Positions 7,659 through 16,935 of a stretch of DNA of 64,000 nucleotides are shown in pieces. Within the stretch, counting starts at the first letter, position 1. Each line of letters opens with the position of its first letter. The notes below the pieces were generated by a model. It searched no databases. It worked only from the letters and a program-made list of their open reading frames with translations, and was not told the DNA's origin. Both the position numbers and the translations under genes were made by a program. This DNA comes from Merdicola sp963557785. GTDB lineage: Bacteria; Bacillota; Clostridia; TANB77; CAG-508. Where the stretch lies: NCBI GenBank assembly GCA_963557785.1, contig CAUWBF010000008.1, positions 1-64,000 on the forward strand, written 5' to 3'.

Positions 7659-10600
7659 ATGTACAAAAAAGTAGAGCTAAAAGATGGATTTGTAGGAATG
7701 GAAAAAGAAGTTGCAAACCTTTGGAAAGAAAAAGATATAATTAAAAAGAATTTTGCAATGAACGAAGGAAAAAGATATTTCACATTCTATGATGGACCAC
7801 CAACAGCAAATGGAAAACCACATGTTGGTCATATAGAAACAAGAGTAATGAAAGATATTATTCCTAGATACAAAGTAATGAAAGGATATCAAGTTATAAG
7901 AAAAGCTGGTTGGGATACACATGGACTTCCAGTTGAGCTTGAAATAGAAAAAAAATTAGGTATCTCAGGAAAACAACAAATAGAAGAATATGGGGTAGAA
8001 AAATTTGTTAAAGAATGTAAAGAAAGTGTTTTCACATATGTATCAATGTGGGAAAAAATGACTAACCAAGTTGGATATTGGGTAGACATGGATAATCCAT
8101 ATGTAACATATCACAATGAATACATAGAATCAGTATGGTGGGCACTAAAACAAATGTGGGATAAAGGACTTCTATATGAAGGACATAAAGTTATGCCATA
8201 TTGTCCAAGATGTGGAACAGCATTATCATCACACGAAGTTGCACAAGGATATAAAGATGTAAAAGATTTAACTTGTATAGCTAAATTTAAAGTAGTAGGA
8301 GAAGATAATAAATATATATTAGCGTGGACAACTACTCCTTGGACATTACCTTCAAACTTAGCATTATGTATAAATAAAGCATATACATATGCAGATGTAA
8401 AAGTAAATGTTGGAACTGAAGAAGAACCAAGATATGAAGTATATGTATTAGCAAAAGACCTAATAGGAACAGTTTTAAAAGATAAAAAATATGAAGTATT
8501 AAAAGAATTTGCAGGAGAAGAACTATTAGGAACAAAATATGAACAATTAATGCCTTTCGCACAAGTTGAAGGAAAAGCATTTGAGGTAATTCATGGAGAC
8601 TATGTAACTTTAACAGATGGTACAGGTATAGTTCATATAGCACCAGCTTATGGTGAAGATGATAATTTAGTAGCAAAACAAAATGGAATTACATTTGTTA
8701 ATTTAGTAGATAAAGAAGGAAAATTTGTAGAAGAAGTAGAGCCATGGGCAGGAAAATTTGTAAGAGATTGCAATGAAGGAATATGTGAATGGTTAAAGAA
8801 TGAAAATAAATTATTTACAAAGGAAAAACATTTACACTCATATCCACACTGTTGGAGATGTGACACACCACTTCTATATTATCCTAAAGAAAGTTGGTTT
8901 GTTGCAATGAGTAAATTAAGAGATGAACTAGTTGCAAACAACAATACAGCAAATTGGTATCCAGATTCAATAAGAACAGGAAGATTTGGAAAGTTCTTAG
9001 AAAATGTTATAGATTGGGGAATCTCAAGAGACAGATATTGGGGTACTCCACTTCCAATATGGTATTGTGATTGTGGTCACAAGGAATGTATAGGAAGTAT
9101 AGAAGAACTAAAAGCAAAAGGTATAAATGTTCCGGATGATATAGAATTACATAAACCATATATAGATGAAGTACATTTAAAATGTCCACATTGTGGAAAG
9201 GAAATGACAAGAGCGAAAGAAGTTATAGATTGTTGGTTCGACTCAGGATCAATGCCATTTGCTCAATTACATTATCCTTTTGAAAATAAAGAGTTATTTG
9301 ATAAAAACTTCCCAGCACAATTCATTTCAGAAGCAGTAGATCAAACTAGAGGATGGTTCTACACATTAACAGCTATAGGAACAGCTTTATTTAATAAAAT
9401 ACCATTTGAAAATTGTATAGTTTTAGGACATGTTTTAGATGGAAAAGGACAAAAAATGTCTAAGTCTAAAGGAAATGGTGTAGACCCTATGCTTCTATTA
9501 GATACTGTAGGAGCAGATGCCACAAGATGGCATTTCTATACAGTAAGTGCACCTTGGCTTCCAACAAGACTTTCTTTGGAAAATGTACAAGAAACACAAA
9601 GAGGTTTCTTAAGTACATTATGGAATGTATATTCATTCTATGTTCTATATGCAGAAATAGATAAATTTAATCCATTAGATTATAAAGACTTTAATGCTAC
9701 AAATATTATGGATAAATGGATAATTTCAAAATTAAATACTTTAATTAAAGAAATAGACGAAAAATTAGAGAAATACGATATAACAAGTGCAGCTATTCAA
9801 ATTGAAAACTTTACAGATGAACTTTCAAACTGGTATGTAAGAAGAAACAGAGAAAGATTCTGGTCACAAGAATTAACTGAGGACAAAATAGGTGCATATG
9901 TAACTTTATACACAGTACTTGTAAATCTTTCAAAGGTTATTGCTCCATTTGTACCATTTATAGCAGAAGAAATATATCAAAACTTAGTTGTTAATTTAGA
10001 TAAAACTGCAAAAGAAAGTGTTCATTTATGCTTATGGCCAGAAATGAATGAAAGTAAAATAGATAAGAAACTAGAAAATGAAATGGACTTAGCTTATTCA
10101 ATTGTTAAATTAGGAAGAAGCGCAAGAAATTCTTCAAACATTAAAAATAGACAACCATTATCAGAAATGCTAATATCTGTAGACACTTTACCTGAATATT
10201 ATGGAGATATAGTAAAGGAAGAATTAAACGTAAAACAAGTTGTACTGGGAGCAGAAATGTCAGAGTATGTAGATTTTGAAATAAAACCAAATCTACCAGT
10301 ATTAGGTAAAGAATATGGAAAATTAATTCCAAGAATAAAAGAAGAAATTGCAAAGAAAAATCAAATGGATTTAGCAAATAAAGTAAAAAATGATGGAACA
10401 GAATATATCCAAATTGATGAAACAGAAATAGGACTAAATTCAGAAAACTTACTTGTAACAATGCAAGGAAAAGAAGGATTTGCATTTGCAGGTGAAGGAG
10501 AAATAGGTGTAGTATTAGATACACATATAACACCTGAACTTAAAGAAGAAGGTTACTTAAGAGAAATTTTGTCTAAAGTTCAAAATATGAGAAAAGATAA

Positions 10601-10796
10601 AGGATTTGAAGTATTAGATAGAATAAACCTTTATGTAGCAAATAACGAAGAATTAGAAAAAGTTGTTAAAAAATATGAAGAAGTAATTAAACATGATACA
10701 TTAGCAGACAACATTTTCTATAATCAAGATAGAACAGAATACACAGATACAAAGATAAATGATGAACAATTTAAGCTAGATGTAGAAAAATTATAA
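7659..10796 (+). CDS. ileS: Isoleucyl-tRNA synthetase, eukaryote-like type 2
   Basis: IleRS charges tRNA-Ile and edits mis-activated valine. Class I signatures are clear: HVGH at residues 55-58 within GPPTANGKPHVGH, and KMSKS at 599-603. A CP1 editing domain lies between them and a helical anticodon-binding domain after. A zinc-knuckle motif CPRCGTALSSHE sits in the connective region near residue 185. The 1045-aa length, the GPPTANGKPHVGH and KMSKSKGN forms of the signatures, and the long C-terminal extension match the IleRS2 (eukaryotic-like) clade rather than typical bacterial IleRS1. In that clade reduced mupirocin sensitivity is known; here that is only inferred. It is controlled by the T-box upstream and ends at a strong terminator. 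Confidence 0.97.
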   Translation: MYKKVELKDGFVGMEKEVANLWKEKDIIKKNFAMNEGKRYFTFYDGPPTANGKPHVGHIETRVMKDIIPRYKVMKGYQVIRKAGWDTHGLPVELEIEKKLGISGKQQIEEYGVEKFVKECKESVFTYVSMWEKMTNQVGYWVDMDNPYVTYHNEYIESVWWALKQMWDKGLLYEGHKVMPYCPRCGTALSSHEVAQGYKDVKDLTCIAKFKVVGEDNKYILAWTTTPWTLPSNLALCINKAYTYADVKVNVGTEEEPRYEVYVLAKDLIGTVLKDKKYEVLKEFAGEELLGTKYEQLMPFAQVEGKAFEVIHGDYVTLTDGTGIVHIAPAYGEDDNLVAKQNGITFVNLVDKEGKFVEEVEPWAGKFVRDCNEGICEWLKNENKLFTKEKHLHSYPHCWRCDTPLLYYPKESWFVAMSKLRDELVANNNTANWYPDSIRTGRFGKFLENVIDWGISRDRYWGTPLPIWYCDCGHKECIGSIEELKAKGINVPDDIELHKPYIDEVHLKCPHCGKEMTRAKEVIDCWFDSGSMPFAQLHYPFENKELFDKNFPAQFISEAVDQTRGWFYTLTAIGTALFNKIPFENCIVLGHVLDGKGQKMSKSKGNGVDPMLLLDTVGADATRWHFYTVSAPWLPTRLSLENVQETQRGFLSTLWNVYSFYVLYAEIDKFNPLDYKDFNATNIMDKWIISKLNTLIKEIDEKLEKYDITSAAIQIENFTDELSNWYVRRNRERFWSQELTEDKIGAYVTLYTVLVNLSKVIAPFVPFIAEEIYQNLVVNLDKTAKESVHLCLWPEMNESKIDKKLENEMDLAYSIVKLGRSARNSSNIKNRQPLSEMLISVDTLPEYYGDIVKEELNVKQVVLGAEMSEYVDFEIKPNLPVLGKEYGKLIPRIKEEIAKKNQMDLANKVKNDGTEYIQIDETEIGLNSENLLVTMQGKEGFAFAGEGEIGVVLDTHITPELKEEGYLREILSKVQNMRKDKGFEVLDRINLYVANNEELEKVVKKYEEVIKHDTLADNIFYNQDRTEYTDTKINDEQFKLDVEKL

Positions 10797-10800
10797 TAAA

Positions 10801-10840
10801 AAAGAGGTATTAGTTTACTTTAAACTAATACCTCTTTTTA
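10801..10840 (+). terminator. Intrinsic terminator of ileS
   Basis: A 17-bp perfect stem (AAAGAGGTATTAGTTTA and complement, 3-nt loop) ends in a T run. Confidence 0.92.
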
Positions 10841-10861
10841 AGCTATTATTTACATAAATTA

Positions 10862-10890
10862 TTGATTTTATAGGCTAAATCATATATAAT
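10862..10890 (+). promoter_or_regulatory. queA promoter
   Basis: TTGATT, 17-nt spacer and a perfect TATAAT, 25 nt before the queA start codon. Confidence 0.75.
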
Positions 10891-10914
10891 ATTTGTGTTA
10901 AAAAGGAGAAGAAA

Positions 10915-11937
10915 ATGAAAGTATCAGATTTTAATTATAATTTACCAGAAGAACTAATAGCACAAGTACCAATTAAACAAAGAGATGAATCAAGATTAAT
11001 GGTATTAAATAGAGAAAAACAAACAATAGAACATAAAGTTTTTAAAGATATTATAGATTATTTAAAACCAGGTGATGTATTAGTAAGAAATAATACAAAA
11101 GTTATACCAGCTAGAATTTATGGAAAAAAAGAAACTGGAGCCAATGTAGAATTTCTTCTGTTAAATAATATAGAAGGTGACATTTGGGAAAGCATTGTAA
11201 GACCAGGAAATAAACTACATATTGGAACAAAGGTAATATTTGGTGACGGCTTACTAAAAGCAGATGTGCTAGATATAATGCCAGGTGGAACTCGTAAAGT
11301 TAAATTTACATATGATGGAATATTTAACGAGATATTAGATAAAATTGGACTAATGCCATTACCACCATATATACACGAAGAATTAAAAGAAAAAGATAGA
11401 TATCAAACTGTATATGCAAAATATAATGGGTCAGCAGCAGCTCCAACAGCAGGATTACATTTTACACCAGAGTTACTAAAAAAGATAGAAGAAAAAGGCG
11501 TATCTATTGCAAACGTTACTTTACATGTAGGAATAGGAACATTTAGACCAGTTAAAGAGGAAAATGTTGAAAATCATGAAATGCATTCAGAACACTACTA
11601 TATAAAACAAGAAGATGCAGAAAAAATAAATACAGCTAAAAAGAATGGAAATAGAGTAATTGGAGTTGGAACAACATCTTGTAGAGTACTAGAAACTATA
11701 GCAGATGAGAATGGATTAGTAAAAGAAACAGAAGGAGATACTCAGATATTTATTTATCCAGGCTATAAATTTAAATGCTTGGATGCATTAATAACAAATT
11801 TTCATTTACCACAATCAACTCTACTAATGTTAGTATCAGCTCTAGCAGGAAGAGAGTATGTGCTAAAAGCTTATGAAGAAGCAGTAAAAGAAAAATATAG
11901 ATTTTTTAGTTTTGGAGATGCTATGTTTATTCAATAA
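10915..11937 (+). CDS. queA: tRNA preQ1(34) S-adenosylmethionine ribosyltransferase-isomerase
   Basis: QueA transfers and isomerises the ribosyl moiety of SAM onto preQ1 in tRNA, giving epoxyqueuosine. The 340-aa protein shows the family landmarks QRDESRLMVL near residue 22, AAPTAGLHFTPELL near 176 and the NFHLPQSTLLMLVSA block near 300. AAGGAG lies about 6 nt before the ATG. It is directly followed by tgt, which inserts preQ1 at the same position, so the two genes form the classical queuosine pair. It has its own promoter after the ileS terminator. Confidence 0.97.
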   Translation: MKVSDFNYNLPEELIAQVPIKQRDESRLMVLNREKQTIEHKVFKDIIDYLKPGDVLVRNNTKVIPARIYGKKETGANVEFLLLNNIEGDIWESIVRPGNKLHIGTKVIFGDGLLKADVLDIMPGGTRKVKFTYDGIFNEILDKIGLMPLPPYIHEELKEKDRYQTVYAKYNGSAAAPTAGLHFTPELLKKIEEKGVSIANVTLHVGIGTFRPVKEENVENHEMHSEHYYIKQEDAEKINTAKKNGNRVIGVGTTSCRVLETIADENGLVKETEGDTQIFIYPGYKFKCLDALITNFHLPQSTLLMLVSALAGREYVLKAYEEAVKEKYRFFSFGDAMFIQ

Positions 11938-11983
11938 TAAAGAAAAATTATAATAGAGAAAATAAATATAAAAGGAGTTAAAA

Positions 11984-13111
11984 ATGAAACAAGCAGTAAC
12001 ATATGAACTATTACATGAATGTAAGCAAACAGGCGCAAGAAGAGGTGTAATTCATACTCCACATGGAGACATACAAACACCAGTATTTATGCCGGTTGGA
12101 ACACAAGCCACAGTGAAATCAATGACACCAGATGAACTAAAAAATGAAATAGATGCAAAAATAATATTGTCAAACACATATCATCTATATTTAAGACCTG
12201 GCAGTAAACTTGTAAGAGAAGCAGGAGGTCTTCATAAGTTTATGAATTGGGATAGAGCAATATTAACTGATAGTGGTGGTTTTCAAGTATTTAGTTTAGG
12301 AGATTTAAGGACAATTACAGAAGAAGGTGTAGAATTTAAATCCCATTTAGATGGAAGTAAGCATTTCCTATCACCAGAAAAAGTTATGGAAATAGAAAAT
12401 GATTTAGGCTCAGATATTATGATGGCATTTGATGAATGTTGTCCATATCCTTCAACATATGAATACACAAAAAACTCAATGGAAAGAACAACAAGATGGG
12501 CAAAACGTTGCAAAGAGGCTCATAAAAATACTGAAAATCAAGCTCTATTTGGCATTATCCAAGGTGGATTTTATAAAGATTTAAGGGAAAAAAGTGCTAA
12601 AGATTTAATAGATTTAGATTTACCGGGATATGCAATAGGAGGAATAAGTGTAGGTGAACCTAAAGAAGAATTTTTAGATATATTAAGATATACCACACCT
12701 TTAATGCCAAAGGATAAACCAAGGTATCTAATGGGAGTAGGTACACCAGATTATTTAATAGAAGCAGCAATTAGTGGAATCGATATGTGTGACTGTGTAT
12801 TACCTACAAGAATTGCAAGAAATGGAACAGCTATGACATGGAATGGAAAAGTAGTTGTAAGAAATCAAACTTATGAAAAAGATTGGGGACCTTTAGATCC
12901 AGAATGTGATTGTTATACATGTAAAAATTATACTAGAGCGTATATTAGACATTTAGTAAAAACAAAAGAGATTTTAGGTGTAAGATTATTATCTATTCAT
13001 AATTTATATTTCTTGACTAAATTAATGGAAAAGGTTAGAATAGAAATAGAGAATGATAATTTACTAAACTTCAAAAACGAATTTTATAAAAAATATGGAT
13101 ACAAAGATTAA
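11984..13111 (+). CDS. tgt: tRNA-guanine transglycosylase
   Basis: Bacterial Tgt exchanges guanine 34 for preQ1 in GUN anticodons. The TIM-barrel enzyme shows the catalytic region LTDSGGFQVFSL (nucleophile Asp near 89-93), MAFDECCPYP near 146, GGISVGE near 226, and the zinc site CDCYTC with a downstream histidine near 308-337. At 375 aa it has full family length. It follows queA with a 46-nt gap and an AAGGAG ribosome binding site. The tRNA-Asp (GTC) in this window, at 37847, is one of its expected substrates. Confidence 0.97.
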   Translation: MKQAVTYELLHECKQTGARRGVIHTPHGDIQTPVFMPVGTQATVKSMTPDELKNEIDAKIILSNTYHLYLRPGSKLVREAGGLHKFMNWDRAILTDSGGFQVFSLGDLRTITEEGVEFKSHLDGSKHFLSPEKVMEIENDLGSDIMMAFDECCPYPSTYEYTKNSMERTTRWAKRCKEAHKNTENQALFGIIQGGFYKDLREKSAKDLIDLDLPGYAIGGISVGEPKEEFLDILRYTTPLMPKDKPRYLMGVGTPDYLIEAAISGIDMCDCVLPTRIARNGTAMTWNGKVVVRNQTYEKDWGPLDPECDCYTCKNYTRAYIRHLVKTKEILGVRLLSIHNLYFLTKLMEKVRIEIENDNLLNFKNEFYKKYGYKD

Positions 13112-13126
13112 CGAGGGGGAAAAAGT

Positions 13127-14620
13127 ATGGATTTGTTTGAAGACGATCTATTAGAAGAGAAGAAAAAAGTTAAGAAAATAGGAACAGGAATTATAGCAGC
13201 GATAGTAGTAGTAGTTATATTAATAATTGGAGTTATAGTTGCCCTATCATACTATCAATCTATTCAACTAGGTATGTACATAGATGGAATGGCATATGGA
13301 ATAACAGATTCTACTATTATAGTGGATTCAGGTAAAGTATATGTATCTATAAAAGATATAAGTAAATCTTTAGGATATACATATTATAATGGTGTTTATG
13401 GTGCAGCCTCAGAAGATACTAAAAAAGGATTTGTACAGACTAATACAGCAGAAGAAGTAGCATCTTTTGAAATGAATTCTAAAAAAATATATAAAATATT
13501 ATTAAATGATAATGCAAAAAATAATGAATATGATTATATATATATTGATGAACCAATAAGATATATAAATGGCAATTTATACACAACAATGGATGGAATG
13601 AAGAGAATATTTAATGTAGATATATCATATAATCAAGAAACTAATAAAGTTAGTATTTATACATTAAGTTATTTAGACCAATACTATACTACTGGAATAG
13701 CAAATTGGGGTTATAATCAAGTAGATGAAAGATTCTATAATTTAAAATCAATTCCAAATGGAATGGTAATTGTAAGAAATGATATTGGTAAATACGGAGT
13801 AGTAGATACAAATGGAAAAGAAATTATAGGAGCTAAATATTCTGATATAACATATATTGAAGCTACAAATGAATTTCTAGTAGAAAATAATCAAAAAGTA
13901 GGAGTTGTAAATAATTTAGGTAGAACAAAAATAGCATTAGAATATGATGATTTAAAATTACTAGATAATGATTCAGGACTATATATAGCAAAACTAAATA
14001 ATAAATATGGTGTTATAAATAAACAAGGTGCAATTGTAATATATATAGAATATGAAGATATTGGAGTAGATAAAACTTTATACAAGGATACTGAAATAAC
14101 AAATCCTTACTTATTATACAATAACTGTATACCAGTATGTAAAGATAAAAAATGGGGAATATATAGTGTAACAGGAAAACTATTAGTACCAGTTGAATAT
14201 GATACTCTTGGATGTGTAGTAACAACTAGTCAAAGTGGCTCAGCAAACAATGCGATATTACTTTCAGATTATGAAGCTATAATAATTGGTAAAAACGTTG
14301 AAGAAAATAATGAAGGCAAAAAAAGATATGCAGTTGTAAATGCAAGAGGTGAATTTCTAGTACAATTTGGAAGTAATATAGATAGTATATACTATATTAC
14401 AGAAAATGGTGAAGATATATATCAAATAGAAGTTAATGGACAAAAAGGAAAACTTGATGAAGTATTTAAAGCAAATGGAATAGAAAAAGTAAATAAAGAT
14501 ATAATAGATGCTGAAGAAGGTGGAGGAGATATAAATATGAATCAAAATATTATAGCCAATAATTCCACAACAGAGACAGCAGCTAATGTAACAGAAGAAA
14601 CAACGGAACAAAATCAATAA
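13127..14620 (+). CDS. Membrane-anchored WG-repeat protein with a stalk-like domain
   Basis: A 497-aa protein with a charged cytoplasmic N-terminus, one membrane helix (about residues 18-43) and a large outside region. Residues about 50-110 (YIDGMAYGITDSTIIVDSGK and what follows) resemble the copper-amine-oxidase N-terminal-like domain often used as a wall-side stalk. From about 215 there are at least four WG-type beta repeats: KYGVVDTNGKEIIGAKYSDI, KVGVVNNLG.., KYGVINKQG.., and KWGIYSVTGKLLVPVEYDTL. The C-terminus is acidic and low in complexity (about 465-497). Function is unknown; WG repeats usually mediate binding. It starts 15 nt after tgt with a GGGGG-type ribosome binding site, so is likely in the queA-tgt operon, but no role in tRNA modification is implied. 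Confidence 0.8.
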   Translation: MDLFEDDLLEEKKKVKKIGTGIIAAIVVVVILIIGVIVALSYYQSIQLGMYIDGMAYGITDSTIIVDSGKVYVSIKDISKSLGYTYYNGVYGAASEDTKKGFVQTNTAEEVASFEMNSKKIYKILLNDNAKNNEYDYIYIDEPIRYINGNLYTTMDGMKRIFNVDISYNQETNKVSIYTLSYLDQYYTTGIANWGYNQVDERFYNLKSIPNGMVIVRNDIGKYGVVDTNGKEIIGAKYSDITYIEATNEFLVENNQKVGVVNNLGRTKIALEYDDLKLLDNDSGLYIAKLNNKYGVINKQGAIVIYIEYEDIGVDKTLYKDTEITNPYLLYNNCIPVCKDKKWGIYSVTGKLLVPVEYDTLGCVVTTSQSGSANNAILLSDYEAIIIGKNVEENNEGKKRYAVVNARGEFLVQFGSNIDSIYYITENGEDIYQIEVNGQKGKLDEVFKANGIEKVNKDIIDAEEGGGDINMNQNIIANNSTTETAANVTEETTEQNQ

Positions 14621-14637
14621 ATAAAATAGTTCTAAAT

Positions 14638-14675
14638 AAAATACCTTCCTAATAATATTTAAGGGAGGTATTTTT
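14638..14675 (+). terminator. Hairpin overlapping the next gene's ribosome binding site
   Basis: A 13-bp stem (AAAATACCTTCCT with complement containing one G-U pair, 11-nt loop) ends in five T, so it looks like an intrinsic terminator. Its 3' arm contains the GGAGGT ribosome binding site (14664-14669) of the gene starting at 14678, so the same fold would also hide that site. Confidence 0.7.
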
Positions 14676-14677
14676 AT

Positions 14678-15073
14678 ATGAATAATGATAAAATTGAAGG
14701 TATACAAATTAATAATATTACTAGAATTATAATAAAAGGAAGTAGCATATCATTTATAACATTATTAATACTTTTATTTATCTTTTCAGCAATACTTACA
14801 TATACAAATGTTGAAGAAAGTATAATACCAATAGCAACGATAGTAATAAATACTGTATCTATACTAATAGGAAGCTCAATAGCAACAATACATTTAAAAA
14901 AGAATGGAATTGTAAATGGTTTAATAATTGGTTTTATTTATATGTTATTAATTTATCTAATTTCAGGAATATTAAATAGTGATTTTTCATTACCATTTCA
15001 ATCCATTCTTTTAATAATATTTGGAATTATGGCTGGAGGAATAGGGGGAATTATTGGAGTTAATATAAAATGA
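14678..15073 (+). CDS. Small membrane protein, TIGR04086/YrzE-like
   Basis: A 131-aa protein with four predicted membrane helices (about residues 22-45, 48-72, 80-100, 106-128) and glycine-rich last helix (GIMAGGIGGIIGVNI). Size, helix pattern and location after queA-tgt match the TIGR04086 (YrzE-like) family of Bacillota, whose function is unknown. The ribosome binding site GGAGGT lies 8 nt before the ATG but is inside the hairpin at 14638-14675, which could limit expression. It is followed by uvrC 55 nt downstream. Confidence 0.75.
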   Translation: MNNDKIEGIQINNITRIIIKGSSISFITLLILLFIFSAILTYTNVEESIIPIATIVINTVSILIGSSIATIHLKKNGIVNGLIIGFIYMLLIYLISGILNSDFSLPFQSILLIIFGIMAGGIGGIIGVNIK

Positions 15074-15128
15074 TAGCATATTAAAAAAAAGTATGATAAA
15101 ATATTCTATATAAACTTATGGAGGCAAT

Positions 15129-16916
15129 ATGTTTAATATAGAAGAAGAACTAAAAAAACTACCTGGAAAACCAGGAGTATATATTATGCATGATAAAGAT
15201 GATAATATAATATATGTTGGAAAAGCCATTTCTTTAAAAAATCGTGTTAGATCATATTTTAGAAAAACTAACAAGACAGAAAGAATAAAGAAAATGGTTT
15301 CTTTAATTGACCATTTTGAATATATTGTTGTAGACAATGAAGCAGAAGCTTTAATATTGGAATGTAATTTAATAAAGAAAAACAGGCCAAAGTTTAATGT
15401 TTTATTAAAAGATGATAAAACATATCCATATATAAAAATAGATATGAAAACAGATTATCCAAATATATATATGACAAGAAGAATTATAAATGATGGAAGT
15501 AAATATTTCGGACCATATGCAAATCCTGGAAGTGCAAAAGAGATGTTAGATTTCATAAAAGAAAAATTTAAAATTAGACAGTGTAGAAATTATGAAGGAA
15601 GAACAAGACCATGTCTTAATTACCATATAAAAAGATGTGATGCACCTTGTATGAAATATGTATCTAAAGAAGAATATCATAAGCAAATAGAAGAAATAAT
15701 GGATTTATTAGAAGGAAAAACAAGTAAAATATTAAAGGAATTGGACAATCAAATAAAAGAGGAAGCTTCAAAATTGGAATTTGAAAAAGCAGCATATTTA
15801 AGAGATAAAAAGATTGCAATAGAAAGAATATCAGAAAAACAAAAAGTGTCAAATATATCAGAAAATAATATAGATGTTATAGGAATTGCTAAAAATGAAC
15901 TTGAGGTATGTATAGAAATATTTTTTGTACGCGGAAGTAAAATGATAGGAAGAGAACATTACTTTTTTAGCGATTTAGTAGAAATGGAAAATAATGAAAT
16001 TATATCAGGATTTATTAAGCAATATTATCTAAATAACCCTAATTTACCTAATAAGATAATGATTAGAGATGAAATAGAGGATAAAGAAGCAATAGAAAGT
16101 TGGTTATCAAAAGAAGCGGAAAGAAAAGTAGAAATAAAAACACCACAAAAAGGTGAGAAACTTAGATTTATAGAAATGGCTGAGAATAATGCAGAAGTTA
16201 CATTAAATAATAAAAATAAAGAAAAAAATGATATTCTTTTAGAATTAAAAGAAGTTTTAAAAATGGACAAGTTACCTAGAAAAATAGAATGCTATGATAT
16301 ATCTAATCTTTCAGGAACAAATACAGTAGCCGGTATGTGTGTAATGCAAGATGGAGCTATAAAAAAGAATTTAGCTAGAAGATTTAAAATAAAAACAGTA
16401 TATGGACAAGACGATCCAAGATGTATGGCAGAGGTAATAGAAAGAAGATTAAAACATTCAATAGAAGGAAAAGATGATAAAGGTTTTGGAAAATTGCCAG
16501 ATGCAATATTTGTGGATGGAGGAATTACACAAATAAGAGCAGCAAAAGAAGTAACAGATAAATTAAATGTAGATATACCAATCTTTGGAATGGTAAAAAA
16601 TGATAAACATAGAACTAGAGCTCTAATGAATGATGAAAGAAGAGAATTAAAATTATCAGAAAAACTAATGAATCATATTACAAATTTTCAAGACCAAGTT
16701 CATGATACAGCAATTTCATATCATAAAAAATTAAGAGATAAAGAAATGATAAAATCAAGTCTAGATAATATACAAGGAATAGGAGAGAAGAAAAAGCAAC
16801 TATTATTAAAGCAATTTGGAAGTATAGAAAAAATAAAAGAAGCAAGTATAGAAACATTAACAAAAGTTAAAGGAATAAATGAAAATTTAGCAAAAAAATT
16901 AAAAGATGAATTATAA
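15129..16916 (+). CDS. uvrC: Excinuclease ABC subunit C
   Basis: UvrC makes the dual incisions around DNA lesions bound by UvrAB. The 595-aa protein has the N-terminal GIY-YIG nuclease (GVYIMHDKDDNIIYVGKA, about residues 17-34), the cysteine motif RPCLNYHIKRCDAPC (about 160-174), a UVR motif (LEFEKAAYLRDK near 217), the RNase H-like C-terminal nuclease (ECYDISNLSGTNTVAGMCV; VDGGITQI) and terminal helix-hairpin-helix repeats (IQGIGEKKKQLLLKQFGS). GGAGG lies 5 nt before ATG. The end overlaps a terminator stem. No uvrA or uvrB in the window. Confidence 0.97.
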   Translation: MFNIEEELKKLPGKPGVYIMHDKDDNIIYVGKAISLKNRVRSYFRKTNKTERIKKMVSLIDHFEYIVVDNEAEALILECNLIKKNRPKFNVLLKDDKTYPYIKIDMKTDYPNIYMTRRIINDGSKYFGPYANPGSAKEMLDFIKEKFKIRQCRNYEGRTRPCLNYHIKRCDAPCMKYVSKEEYHKQIEEIMDLLEGKTSKILKELDNQIKEEASKLEFEKAAYLRDKKIAIERISEKQKVSNISENNIDVIGIAKNELEVCIEIFFVRGSKMIGREHYFFSDLVEMENNEIISGFIKQYYLNNPNLPNKIMIRDEIEDKEAIESWLSKEAERKVEIKTPQKGEKLRFIEMAENNAEVTLNNKNKEKNDILLELKEVLKMDKLPRKIECYDISNLSGTNTVAGMCVMQDGAIKKNLARRFKIKTVYGQDDPRCMAEVIERRLKHSIEGKDDKGFGKLPDAIFVDGGITQIRAAKEVTDKLNVDIPIFGMVKNDKHRTRALMNDERRELKLSEKLMNHITNFQDQVHDTAISYHKKLRDKEMIKSSLDNIQGIGEKKKQLLLKQFGSIEKIKEASIETLTKVKGINENLAKKLKDEL

Positions 16917-16930
16917 AATTCATCTTTTTT
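16901..16930. terminator. Terminator overlapping the uvrC stop codon, probably bidirectional
   Basis: A 12-bp stem AAAAGATGAATT and complement with loop ATAA starts inside the last codons of uvrC and ends in six T. On the minus strand it follows deoD and is trailed by another T-rich run. Confidence 0.75.
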
Positions 16931-16935
16931 ATATA

